Under the pieces are notes generated by a model. It was not told where the DNA came from. It did not search any database and worked only from the letters and a program-made list of their open reading frames with translations. This document shows, piece after piece, positions 56,663 through 64,000 of a stretch of DNA of 64,000 nucleotides. Numbering within the stretch: the first letter of the stretch is position 1; every line of letters starts with the position of its first letter. The DNA comes from Blastocatellia bacterium. GTDB lineage: Bacteria; Acidobacteriota; Blastocatellia; Chloracidobacteriales; JADJPF01. The translations under genes were made by a program, and so were the position numbers. The stretch spans positions 248,001 to 312,000 of the forward strand of contig JADJPF010000004.1 of NCBI GenBank assembly GCA_016713405.1. The letters are read 5' to 3'.

Positions 56663-57499
56663 ATGAAAAACATTAACACTCTATTAACCGTTTTAGCAAC
56701 AACCCTAATAACCCTATTCTTTAGTGCTATAACCGCCTTTGGACAAGGTATCAAGCTGGAAGAAGGCACACAAATCAGATTAAAACTCTTGCAAGATATT
56801 AGTTCTGCAACCTCCCAAGTTGGTCAAACTGTTAGTTTTGAAGTTCTTGACCCGATCAAAGTAGACGGTGTAACCGTTATAACAGAGGGCGCACAAGCAC
56901 TTGGAACCATTACTCAAGCCCAACCTAAAAGAAGTTTAGGACGAGGTGGAAAACTTGATTTTAGATTAGAATATGTTAAAGCTGTAGATGGTACAAAAAT
57001 CCCTATCCGTGCAACTTCTGTTAATCAAGGTGGTGGTAAAGGCGTTGCAACAGGTGTAGCAGTAGGAGTTTCCGCTGTCGTATTCTTCCCAGCAGCACCA
57101 GCATTCCTACTTATCAAAGGCAAAGACATCACCGTTCCTAGAGGCCAACACCTAGACGCTTTTATTGATGGAACTAGAAGTATAGACCTCCCACAAAATA
57201 CAAGTTTTGCAGGTTCTTTTTCTGGTAGTCCCACTGCTTACAACACTTCTGCTAGTGCTAATTCTGGAAAGATTTGCTTTGTAAATGTAATTTCTGAAAA
57301 AGGTGGAGATATTGAAGTAAATGGAGTTTTCTTTGGCAACGCACCTACAACCGTTCAACTTCCTGCTGGTACTCACACAATTACTGTAAAACGTGCTGGT
57401 TATGCTCCTTGGGTTCGCACAGTAACAGTTGTACCAGGCAATGTCACCTTAAGAGTTGAATTTGAAGGCGTTTTAGTCAGAACATCCCGACGTAGATAA
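56663..57499 (+). CDS. Secreted PEGA-domain protein
   Basis: A 278-residue protein with a signal peptide (cleavage near AFGQ). The N-terminal ~150 residues form a beta-rich domain with a glycine/alanine-rich hydrophobic stretch (GKGVATGVAVGVSAVVFFPA) that might be a membrane insertion. The C-terminal ~70 residues are a PEGA domain: GDIEVNGVFFGNAPTTVQLP then AGTHTITVKRAGYAPWVRTV. PEGA domains are common in surface-exposed proteins. GAGGAAAC precedes the ATG. Confidence 0.85.
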   Translation: MKNINTLLTVLATTLITLFFSAITAFGQGIKLEEGTQIRLKLLQDISSATSQVGQTVSFEVLDPIKVDGVTVITEGAQALGTITQAQPKRSLGRGGKLDFRLEYVKAVDGTKIPIRATSVNQGGGKGVATGVAVGVSAVVFFPAAPAFLLIKGKDITVPRGQHLDAFIDGTRSIDLPQNTSFAGSFSGSPTAYNTSASANSGKICFVNVISEKGGDIEVNGVFFGNAPTTVQLPAGTHTITVKRAGYAPWVRTVTVVPGNVTLRVEFEGVLVRTSRRR

Positions 57500-57556
57500 G
57501 TAATCTCCTAGAATAATTAAAAGAACTAAACAGTCCTCAATAATAATGCTAATAGT

Positions 57557-57588
57557 AGCGGTCTATCAAAAAATAGACCGCTTTTTTT
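57557..57588 (+). terminator. Rho-independent terminator of the PEGA gene
   Basis: A perfect 10-bp stem (AGCGGTCTAT/ATAGACCGCT), 6-base loop and seven T. Confidence 0.93.
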
Positions 57589-57595
57589 ATTTTTA

Positions 57596-57636
57596 ATTAA
57601 AAAAGCCACTAGAATTAAACCTAGTGGCTTTTTTCT
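57596..57636 (-). terminator. Terminator of the convergent secreted-protein gene
   Basis: A 12-bp stem (AAAAGCCACTAG and its complement) with an 8-base loop. On the minus strand it ends in TTTTTTA, 20 bp after the stop of the 57657-58739 gene. Confidence 0.85.
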
Positions 57637-57656
57637 ATTTTATTTAACTAAATAAT

Positions 57657-58739
57657 TTAGTTTTGATCAGGTTTTTGACGGCGCATTCTTATGGCTTCAA
57701 TATTTGGGTTAATTTCAAATTTTTCAACTTCATAAGTAGCTTTTAACTCGCCATTTACAGATCTAGCAATACGATATGGTAAAAGTACCCCATCAACTAA
57801 ACGATGGTCAGAAAATCTTAAACTAATTTCTTCTGCTGGAAGATTGTTTTGAGCTTGAGCTAATTTTTCTATTTCTGCTTTATCAATTTTTCCACCAGCA
57901 TTTTTATCAACATGTAAGAAAATAGCTTGGGGAGTATTACGATAGTTTAGTCCTATTGGCAGATACGTAGCTTTATCTAAAAGAAGTGTTCCAGAAAAGC
58001 CAATTTTATCTTTAACGCTAATTGCAAAAGCAGTTCCATTTTCAACTTCACCAACATAGCTAAATTCTAGTGGGATAGAAGAATTCAACAAAAGACCTAT
58101 CATAGTATGAGCTAAATCAAATGGTTGTCTAAAAGCATGTCCACCGCCTTCACTGTTTACTTCAGCATTAATAATTACATTTCGTTTTTCTACTTTTGCA
58201 TCAGCAGGAACATTACCACTATGTTCTTTAGTAATTACAATCATTCTTTTTTCTGTGCTAGCTTCTTTGTTTTCATCATCTTTATGCTTAGTAATTGTTA
58301 CTTTTGTAGCATCACTATCAACTACTTGAGCGTTTCCTGAATTACTCATAAAAACAATAGTCTTATCACCAGCGATTTTATGAGTTTGACCTTTATCATC
58401 AGTAAATATTCTTACTTGCTCTGGAGCATTTGGATCAGCTTTTGAAATATGAACATTAATTTCTCCGTCCATTACACCAGGCACACCTGCTAAAGCGCGA
58501 CTTGCAAACATTAACTTAAGTTTTTCTACTTTAGTTGGATCTTGACCAATAGCTTTTGCTTCTAAGCCTAAGCCTTTTACCTCGTTAAGCCTGGCTTCTC
58601 CACCTATAGCTTGTTTAGCAAGTGTAATTAATTCTTGGCCTCTGACAGGATCATTGCTGGATTGAGCAATTCCTACAACATTAAAGATTACTGTAAATAT
58701 TAGTCCCAAAATTAACCAATTTATTGATCGTCGTTTCAT
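57657..58739 (-). CDS. Secreted hypothetical protein
   Basis: A 360-residue protein with a signal peptide (LILGLIFTVIFNVVGIAQ). The mature part starts RGQELITLAKQAIGGEARLN, a pattern frequent in acidobacterial secreted proteins resembling LolA-type lipoprotein-sorting folds, and ends FSDHRLVDGVLLPYRIARSV then EVEKFEINPNI, also typical of those. A central charged segment (KHKDDENKEASTEKR) is likely a loop. Function unknown. It is convergent with the PEGA gene. Confidence 0.65.
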   Translation of the reverse strand: MKRRSINWLILGLIFTVIFNVVGIAQSSNDPVRGQELITLAKQAIGGEARLNEVKGLGLEAKAIGQDPTKVEKLKLMFASRALAGVPGVMDGEINVHISKADPNAPEQVRIFTDDKGQTHKIAGDKTIVFMSNSGNAQVVDSDATKVTITKHKDDENKEASTEKRMIVITKEHSGNVPADAKVEKRNVIINAEVNSEGGGHAFRQPFDLAHTMIGLLLNSSIPLEFSYVGEVENGTAFAISVKDKIGFSGTLLLDKATYLPIGLNYRNTPQAIFLHVDKNAGGKIDKAEIEKLAQAQNNLPAEEISLRFSDHRLVDGVLLPYRIARSVNGELKATYEVEKFEINPNIEAIRMRRQKPDQN

Positions 58740-58905
58740 TTTTATTTATCCTCCAAAAATTTCAAAAAGTTTGTATTTGCTACGGTGTGGATAATAAACA
58801 AAAATTAAAAGGCTGTGGTTAAGAAATGGCTAAGGATTTGTTAAGAATGTAAAATCTTTAGTTAACGGCTTTTTCTCGCTTTTTCTAGTGCTATAATTTT
58901 CAACT

Positions 58906-60951
58906 ATGAAAACACTTAATTCAAAATCACATTTAATTTTTGTTTTGCTTTTGTTGGTGTTGCTTCCATCCTTGGCTATATTGCAATACCAATGGTTAGG
59001 CCAAGTTAGCAGTGCTGAACGAGAAAGAATGCTTTCTGGCTTACGTACAGCCGCTAGTAATTTTACAACAGACTTTGATCGGGAAATAACACATATTTTC
59101 TTTAATTTTCAAACCCTAGAGCATACAGAAATAGAGGTGACTGACTCAGGGCAAAGTTATTTGCAGGCTTATCAAAAATGGCAGACTAACACACGACACC
59201 CACAACTAATTAAAGATTTATATGTTGCTAATTTAAGTGAATCAAAACAGGAATTATTAAGATTTACTCCTGAAACAAGTAGTTTTCAAATTGCTGCCTG
59301 GCCCGAAGAACTAACAAACTTAAAAAATTCTTGGAAAGAAGAGTCTAAAATAGAAAATGTCGGGCCTAATAATTTTATAAAATTTTCTAGCAATCATCCA
59401 ATAATTGCTAAAACACCAGCTATTGTTATTAATCGCACCCATCATTTACTACCAAGAATTAAGATGAATGAGCCAAAAAGAGATTTTATTCTAAAGATAG
59501 AGTCCCCTATAAGTTACTTAGTTGTTTTACTGGATCTTAAATATATACAGCAGCAATGGCTTCCAAAGCTTATAAATCAATATTTTGCGACCAATAACCA
59601 GCTAGATTACTATGTAGCGATAGTAAACAAAGAAAATAACAATCAGCTAATTTATCAATCTAGCCAGCAATTTAACCTTGAGCAACTAACAACTAGCGAT
59701 ATTGCTATGAGCTTTTTTTCTTTAAGACCTGAAGAGTTAGAGAAATTTCTGCCTGTTGTTAAGCGTATAAATAGCCAAGATAGTCAAAATAATAAAATTA
59801 ATGTAAGAGTTGAAGCAGAAAACAAAGAAAATAAAGAAAACAAAGAAGATCAAGAATCTGTTAGAGCAAGTATTTTTCAAACAGAAAGCACAGAAATCAA
59901 AAAAGATGGTAAAGAAATAAACCAACAAATCAAACAAGCCACAATTAGCATAGTTAGAACAGATAGTTCTATATCAATGCCTAGAATACCAGCAGTAAAA
60001 ATGATGAGTTTTACTGCTAAGGGTGAAAATGCAAATTCTTGGCAGTTAGTTGTTAAACATAATACTGGCTCTTTAGATGTTGCAGTAGCCAATCTTAGAC
60101 AACGAAATGTAGCTATTAGCTTTAGCATATTGCTTTTATTAGCTGTTAGTATGGTAATGATTTTAATTTCTAGCCGTCGCGCTCAAAATTTAGCTAAACA
60201 GCAACTAGAATTTGTTGCAGGCGTTTCTCATGAACTTCGCACACCTTTAGCAGTTATTTGCTCGGCAGGAGAAAACCTTGCAGATGGTGTGGTAGGCAGT
60301 TCTAATCAAGTAAAACGCTATGGTGGTTTAATTCGTGATGAAGGCCGACGTTTGACCGATATGGTTGAGCAAATACTGGAATTTGCTGGTTGGCAATCTC
60401 ACCGCCGCAATTATCAATTACAACCTACTCAAGTTGTAGAAGTAATTGAAAATGCAGTTACTTCCTGTAAATCTTTAATTGCTGATAGTGGTGTGGAAAT
60501 AGTTAAAACTTTTCCTTCGGATTTACCCTTAGTTAATGCTGATCAATTAGCCTTACAACGAGCAATTCAAAACTTAATTGCTAATGCAATAAAATATAGT
60601 GGTGATAGCAAATGGTTAAAAATTGAGGCTAATTTTCACGTAACTGCTAAACAAGTTCAAATAAATGTTATTGATAAAGGTATTGGTATTAGTGCAAAAG
60701 AATTACCACATATTTTTGAACCTTTTTATCGTGGTCAAGAGGTGATTGACGCACAAATTCATGGTAGTGGATTAGGCTTAAGTTTAGTAAAACAAATAGT
60801 TTCCGCTTGTGGTGGAAAAGTTGATGTTAGTAGTGTTGTTGGTCAAGGTAGCACATTTACTTTAAGCCTACCTTTAGCTGATACCATTCTTAAAACAGCA
60901 AAGGCAACAAATCAAATAAGCGAAATGAAAGAAACAACAGAAAATTTATGA
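58906..60951 (+). CDS. Sensor histidine kinase
   Basis: A 681-residue kinase. The first membrane segment is at about 8-28 (LIFVLLLLVLLPSLAILQY) and the second at about 400-422 (VAISFSILLLLAVSMVMILI), with a ~370-residue extracytoplasmic domain of no recognised family between; it contains a charged ENKENKENKEDQES tract. The cytoplasmic part has the H-box FVAGVSHELRTPLAV, N-box NLIANAIKYS, G1 DKGIGIS and G2 GSGLGLSLVK. It overlaps its response regulator gene by 4 bp (ATGA). Confidence 0.95.
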   Translation: MKTLNSKSHLIFVLLLLVLLPSLAILQYQWLGQVSSAERERMLSGLRTAASNFTTDFDREITHIFFNFQTLEHTEIEVTDSGQSYLQAYQKWQTNTRHPQLIKDLYVANLSESKQELLRFTPETSSFQIAAWPEELTNLKNSWKEESKIENVGPNNFIKFSSNHPIIAKTPAIVINRTHHLLPRIKMNEPKRDFILKIESPISYLVVLLDLKYIQQQWLPKLINQYFATNNQLDYYVAIVNKENNNQLIYQSSQQFNLEQLTTSDIAMSFFSLRPEELEKFLPVVKRINSQDSQNNKINVRVEAENKENKENKEDQESVRASIFQTESTEIKKDGKEINQQIKQATISIVRTDSSISMPRIPAVKMMSFTAKGENANSWQLVVKHNTGSLDVAVANLRQRNVAISFSILLLLAVSMVMILISSRRAQNLAKQQLEFVAGVSHELRTPLAVICSAGENLADGVVGSSNQVKRYGGLIRDEGRRLTDMVEQILEFAGWQSHRRNYQLQPTQVVEVIENAVTSCKSLIADSGVEIVKTFPSDLPLVNADQLALQRAIQNLIANAIKYSGDSKWLKIEANFHVTAKQVQINVIDKGIGISAKELPHIFEPFYRGQEVIDAQIHGSGLGLSLVKQIVSACGGKVDVSSVVGQGSTFTLSLPLADTILKTAKATNQISEMKETTENL

Positions 60952-61634
60952 GTAAAAGAATTTTGTTAGTAGAAGATGAACTAGGTTTAGTACTAACATT
61001 AACTGATCGCCTAGCAAGTGAAGGCTATCAAGTAGAAGATGCTAGGGATGGGGATGCAGGATTTAAGCGTGCTACAAGTGAAAACTTTGATTTAATTATC
61101 TTAGATGTTATGTTACCTCGCAAAAATGGTTTTGATGTTTGTCGAGATCTGCGCCAACAAGGGATTAGCATTCCAATTATTATGTTAACGGCTCGCGGAC
61201 AGGTTGTAGATAAAGTTGTAGGACTAAAATTAGGAGCAGACGACTATGTTACTAAGCCCTTTGAAATGATGGAACTACTTGCTCGAATTGAAGCTTTACT
61301 TAGACGTGCGCCAAGTGTTGAAATAGCTTCATCAGAAATTTATCAATTTGGTGCAGTTCGTGTAGATTTTCGTAGTGCTGAAGTTACAAAAGATGGGCAA
61401 GTCATAGAGCTTTCTGCAAAAGAGTTTAAGCTATTAAAACATTTAATTGAACATCGCAGTCAAATTCTTTCACGCGATGATCTGTTAGACGAAGTTTGGG
61501 GTTATAACGCAATGCTTTCAACACGAACGGTAGATGTTCATGTTGCTTGGCTTAGACAAAAACTAGAAATCAACGTCCGCCATCCTCAATACATTTTAAC
61601 TGTTCATGGCCTAGGCTATAAGTTTACAGGATAA
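60948..61634 (+). CDS. OmpR-family response regulator
   Basis: A 228-residue regulator. The receiver domain has the acidic pair VEDE, the phospho-Asp in LIILDVMLPRKNGFDVC, IMLTARG and the KPF Lys. The C-terminal winged helix (EFKLLKHLIEHRSQILSRDD, then STRTVDVHVAWLRQKLE) binds DNA. It pairs with the preceding kinase; target genes are not apparent, though the two small membrane-protein genes follow directly. Confidence 0.96.
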   Translation: MSKRILLVEDELGLVLTLTDRLASEGYQVEDARDGDAGFKRATSENFDLIILDVMLPRKNGFDVCRDLRQQGISIPIIMLTARGQVVDKVVGLKLGADDYVTKPFEMMELLARIEALLRRAPSVEIASSEIYQFGAVRVDFRSAEVTKDGQVIELSAKEFKLLKHLIEHRSQILSRDDLLDEVWGYNAMLSTRTVDVHVAWLRQKLEINVRHPQYILTVHGLGYKFTG

Positions 61635-61787
61635 AAATACTCTCAAAACCGCTATCTATATACACGATAATTACTTACTTCTAGTTCTAATTCCTTATAC
61701 ATTTTAAAAAGTGTCATATTGAAAAATAAATATTTTGTAGAGCTTGTGTTAAAACATAAATCACAAAATATTTATTGAGGTAAAGCA

Positions 61788-62108
61788 ATGTTGGAAAAAG
61801 ATAGAGGAAAAGATAGAGAAAAAGATAGAGAAAGAAAAACTATAGAAAAACGCTTTTATAAAACTGTAATAGCAATACCTGCTATTACTACTTCTTTAGC
61901 TACTTTAGTAATAACATGGGATATATTTTTTAATACTTTTGATCCTATTCAAGAAATGTTTCTTACTCAAGATTACCTGCTTAAATTTATTTTTTTGCTT
62001 ATTATTAGTATTCCTATAAACCTAATTCTCATTTTGATAGCCAGCTTTGGCTTTATTATTTTTGGTCTTACACATTGGCCTTCATTTATTTCTACTAGTG
62101 TCAAATAA
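61788..62108 (+). CDS. Small membrane protein
   Basis: A 106-residue protein. The N-terminal 25 residues repeat DRGKDREKDRER and are highly charged. Two membrane segments follow (VIAIPAITTSLATLVITW and FIFLLIISIPINLILILIAS). GAGGTAAAGC precedes the ATG. No family is recognised. It may be a partner of the next gene, 27 bp away. Confidence 0.6.
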   Translation: MLEKDRGKDREKDRERKTIEKRFYKTVIAIPAITTSLATLVITWDIFFNTFDPIQEMFLTQDYLLKFIFLLIISIPINLILILIASFGFIIFGLTHWPSFISTSVK

Positions 62109-62135
62109 ATTTTTAATGATAAAAGGGGAAACACT

Positions 62136-62498
62136 ATGAGCTTAAAACAAAAGTTTAATTTAATATTTTTTATTTTGGTTGGAATTTTATCTACTCCAAT
62201 AGTAATTACTGTGACTTCTACTGTGGCAAATTATTTGAATTTTAGAATAGGGCATCAATACTATAGATTTACAAACCTTATTTCTATGTATTTAGCGTTG
62301 CTGGTGATTTTACCTATTAGCGGGATAAGTGCCTTTATTGCTAGCTTATTTATTAGTCCAAGAGACAAAGAAATGAGTTTAGAAGAGTTATCTGCACGCA
62401 GAAGGGTAAGAGTAATGGCCGCAATTACCCTTTTACTAGAACCAATATTAGTGGTTCTTTTCCCACTAATATTTTTTGCTCTTGGAGGATCTAGGTAG
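62136..62498 (+). CDS. Small membrane protein
   Basis: A 120-residue protein with three hydrophobic stretches (IFFILVGILSTPIVITV, YLALLVILPISGISAFIASL and ITLLLEPILVVLFPLIFFAL). A cytoplasmic charged loop contains SPRDKEMSLEELSARRRVR. No family is recognised. Preceded by a GGGGAAAC ribosome binding site. Confidence 0.6.
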   Translation: MSLKQKFNLIFFILVGILSTPIVITVTSTVANYLNFRIGHQYYRFTNLISMYLALLVILPISGISAFIASLFISPRDKEMSLEELSARRRVRVMAAITLLLEPILVVLFPLIFFALGGSR

Positions 62499-62503
62499 CG
62501 GTT

Positions 62504-64000
62504 TTATGAGCCACTTTTAACCTCTACTGTATTATCATCGGAATTACGATCTATTAATTTATTGTAAGGGTCAATACCTGCTCTAGTCGGCACTTCATCA
62601 ACCGTAATTTCAAAGGTTTGTTCTTCTTTATCGATTTTATATTTTTGTAGGTGAAGTTCTTTTTGTTTTTTCTTTTCACCTACAAAAACACCAATATCAA
62701 TTAAATCACTGATTTCAATTGGTTTTTCTGCTCCCTCGCCATCAGCACGAAGCTTTTTAGCTTGTACTTTTAATTTAACTAGATATTTTCCATCTGAAGT
62801 TTTTGTATAAGTTGCTTCTATAGCTTTATTTTCAAATAAAGTTATGGTTTCAAATAAATCTGTAATCAAATATTGTAGGTCTAATGGGGTAGCTTCTTTT
62901 AAGCATTTTATTAGTTCTAAAGAACTTGCATAAGGCGGCTCTTGATAAGCTACAGAACTAATAAAAAGTTTTAGAGCATTATTTACGGCTTCTTCTCCAA
63001 TATAATCTTTAAGCGCGTACATTACCAGGCTACCCTTTTGATAGTGAATATATGGCTGATTTTGTACTAACCCAATATGGTTTTCTTTCTTTTCTTCTGC
63101 TGTGCGACCTCTTAAATATTGGTCTAGCTCATATTTTAAGTATTTTCTAATATTTTCTTTGCCATACTCTTTTTCTAACAACATGAGTGCAGAATATTGA
63201 GCTAAGGTTTCAGAAAGTATTGTCGAGCCTTGTACATCACCTCCAATTACTTGGTGGGCCCACCATTGATGAGCTAATTCATGTGCTGTTACATAAAATG
63301 GAAAGTCTATGTCATCGTCTTCATCTATTCTGGTAATAAATCCAATTGCTTCAGAGTAGGGAATGGTGTTTGGAAAAGCTTGAGCAAAACTAGCATAACG
63401 GGGAAACTCTATGATTCTAAACTGTTTATGCTGATAAGGTGAAAAGCTCTTTGAAAAATACTCTAAGCCTTTTTTAGTAGATTCAATCATTCGATCTACA
63501 TTGTAAGGATGTGCTTTGTGGTAATAAATTTCAATATTGACATCATTCCACTTATCACGCTTAACTTCATAGCGACCTGACATAAAAGAGAAAAAGTTTA
63601 ATATTTTTGTATCTCCCATTTTATATTCAAAATAGCGTCGTCCATTTTCTAGCCATTCTTTTTGTAAATAGCCTGGAGCAATTGCTATTTGGTCTGGTGA
63701 GGTGCTAACGATAGTTTCAAATGTCATCCAATCAGCATCGCTACTAATATAATTATTCATTCTAGCTTTCATATCATCTGGTGGCGGGAGTTCAGCCTTT
63801 TCTGCTAGCCCATTTTTCTTGCGTTTGCTTTTATCATTTAGTTCAAAACTGGAATTATAGCCTATGGATGGAAAAAATTGAGAGTTGTTAAAAAATGTTC
63901 CATTAGCAGCTAATTGATTGATTTCGCCGTTGTTACGAAAACCCTTAGATTTATAGTCAATCTCAACATTCATTATTAATTGCTCTTTTGGCTTTAATGG
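62504..64000 (-). CDS. M1-family metallopeptidase domain protein, 5'-truncated by the window edge
   Basis: The frame is open upstream of ATG 63973 to the window edge (PLKPKEQLI before MNVEIDY), so the true start lies outside. The gluzincin zinc site is HELAHQWWAHQ followed by the third ligand in ILSETLAQYSALM; the upstream NIEIYYHKAHPYNVDRM and RYASFAQAFPNTIPYSEAIG are typical of large ABC-permease/M1 aminopeptidase fusions, whose membrane part would lie upstream. The C-terminal ~120 residues form a beta domain. It probably cleaves peptides outside the cytoplasm. Confidence 0.85.
   Translation of the reverse strand, partial: PLKPKEQLIMNVEIDYKSKGFRNNGEINQLAANGTFFNNSQFFPSIGYNSSFELNDKSKRKKNGLAEKAELPPPDDMKARMNNYISSDADWMTFETIVSTSPDQIAIAPGYLQKEWLENGRRYFEYKMGDTKILNFFSFMSGRYEVKRDKWNDVNIEIYYHKAHPYNVDRMIESTKKGLEYFSKSFSPYQHKQFRIIEFPRYASFAQAFPNTIPYSEAIGFITRIDEDDDIDFPFYVTAHELAHQWWAHQVIGGDVQGSTILSETLAQYSALMLLEKEYGKENIRKYLKYELDQYLRGRTAEEKKENHIGLVQNQPYIHYQKGSLVMYALKDYIGEEAVNNALKLFISSVAYQEPPYASSLELIKCLKEATPLDLQYLITDLFETITLFENKAIEATYTKTSDGKYLVKLKVQAKKLRADGEGAEKPIEISDLIDIGVFVGEKKKQKELHLQKYKIDKEEQTFEITVDEVPTRAGIDPYNKLIDRNSDDNTVEVKSGS

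Noticed and set aside
59812..59850. AAC/AAA/GAA-rich repeat in the histidine kinase as a separate element
   Set aside because: It encodes an in-frame ENKENKENKE linker of the kinase and has no sign of mobility.

Overview
The window looks like a chromosomal segment of a low-GC (AT-rich) member of the Acidobacteriota, possibly of the Blastocatellia type. Evidence: a secreted VWA protein of the type described as the 'VWFA-related Acidobacterial domain' (51169-52089), Hanks-type kinases, a secreted CehA/McbA-type PHP metallohydrolase, TPR/PEGA/FG-GAP secreted proteins, and a fused transaldolase-phosphoglucose isomerase. The phylum call is an inference from gene content. No 16S rRNA gene is present.

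Layout. 1-4.3 kb: 3' end of a PilZ protein, YigZ, a DUF4384-like lipoprotein, an Rpn/DUF4351 nuclease-like protein and a secreted ankyrin protein. 4.4-8.7 kb (minus): two small proteins, hisG-hisD-hisC and a DJ-1/PfpI protein. 8.9-12.4 kb: a secreted PHP metallohydrolase split by one frameshift. 12.5-15.8 kb: ECF sigma factor, AtpZ-like protein, tmRNA, Ser/Thr kinase and a photoactive-yellow-protein-like PAS protein. 15.8-17.6 kb: a CGNR regulator with a DUF1569/DinB-like gene, divergent from a DinB gene across an intergenic region rich in GTAAC/GTTAC inverted repeats. 17.8-19.6 kb: a Rieske protein with a long questin-oxidase-like C-terminus. 21-29 kb (minus): GNAT, ychF, gpmI, a methyltransferase, eno, pgeF and cysS. 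29.1-34.3 kb (plus): an acyl-CoA operon with three crotonase-fold enzymes, a 3-hydroxyacyl-CoA dehydrogenase, a dual-specificity phosphatase and an AtuA-like protein.

34.1-41.3 kb is a zone of gene decay: the AtuA tail, a receptor-type Ser/Thr kinase, a downstream hypothetical gene, a MOSC gene and a large FG-GAP protein all carry several frameshifts or stops. A clean IS630-family element (36772-37954) has inserted at a TA inside the MOSC remnant; its transposase appears to need a -1 frameshift on an A8G tract.

41.5-50.3 kb (minus): fused tal-pgi, a DUF423 membrane protein, purN, a polyamine-type ABC transporter in which permease PotC and binding protein PotD are one polypeptide, potB, potA and an unknown protein. 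At 50.47 kb is tRNA-Phe with a textbook promoter and terminator, followed by remnants of an XRE regulator and a transposase. 51-56.3 kb (minus): acidobacterial VWA protein, a broken glycerophosphodiesterase, mscL, a STAS protein, a Cys-rich protein and a frameshifted inositol-3-phosphate synthase. 56.4-64 kb: an operator-like pair of palindromes, a PEGA protein, a secreted unknown, a two-component system, two small membrane proteins and the 3' part of an M1 peptidase.

Single-base frameshifts also interrupt genes that ought to work (cysS, tal-pgi, inositol-3-phosphate synthase, the PHP protein, GDPD, the dehydrogenase tail). Some lie in short homopolymers. Part of this damage may therefore be sequencing or assembly error, and the reader should treat each frameshift as unverified. 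No CRISPR array, phage module or defence island was seen.
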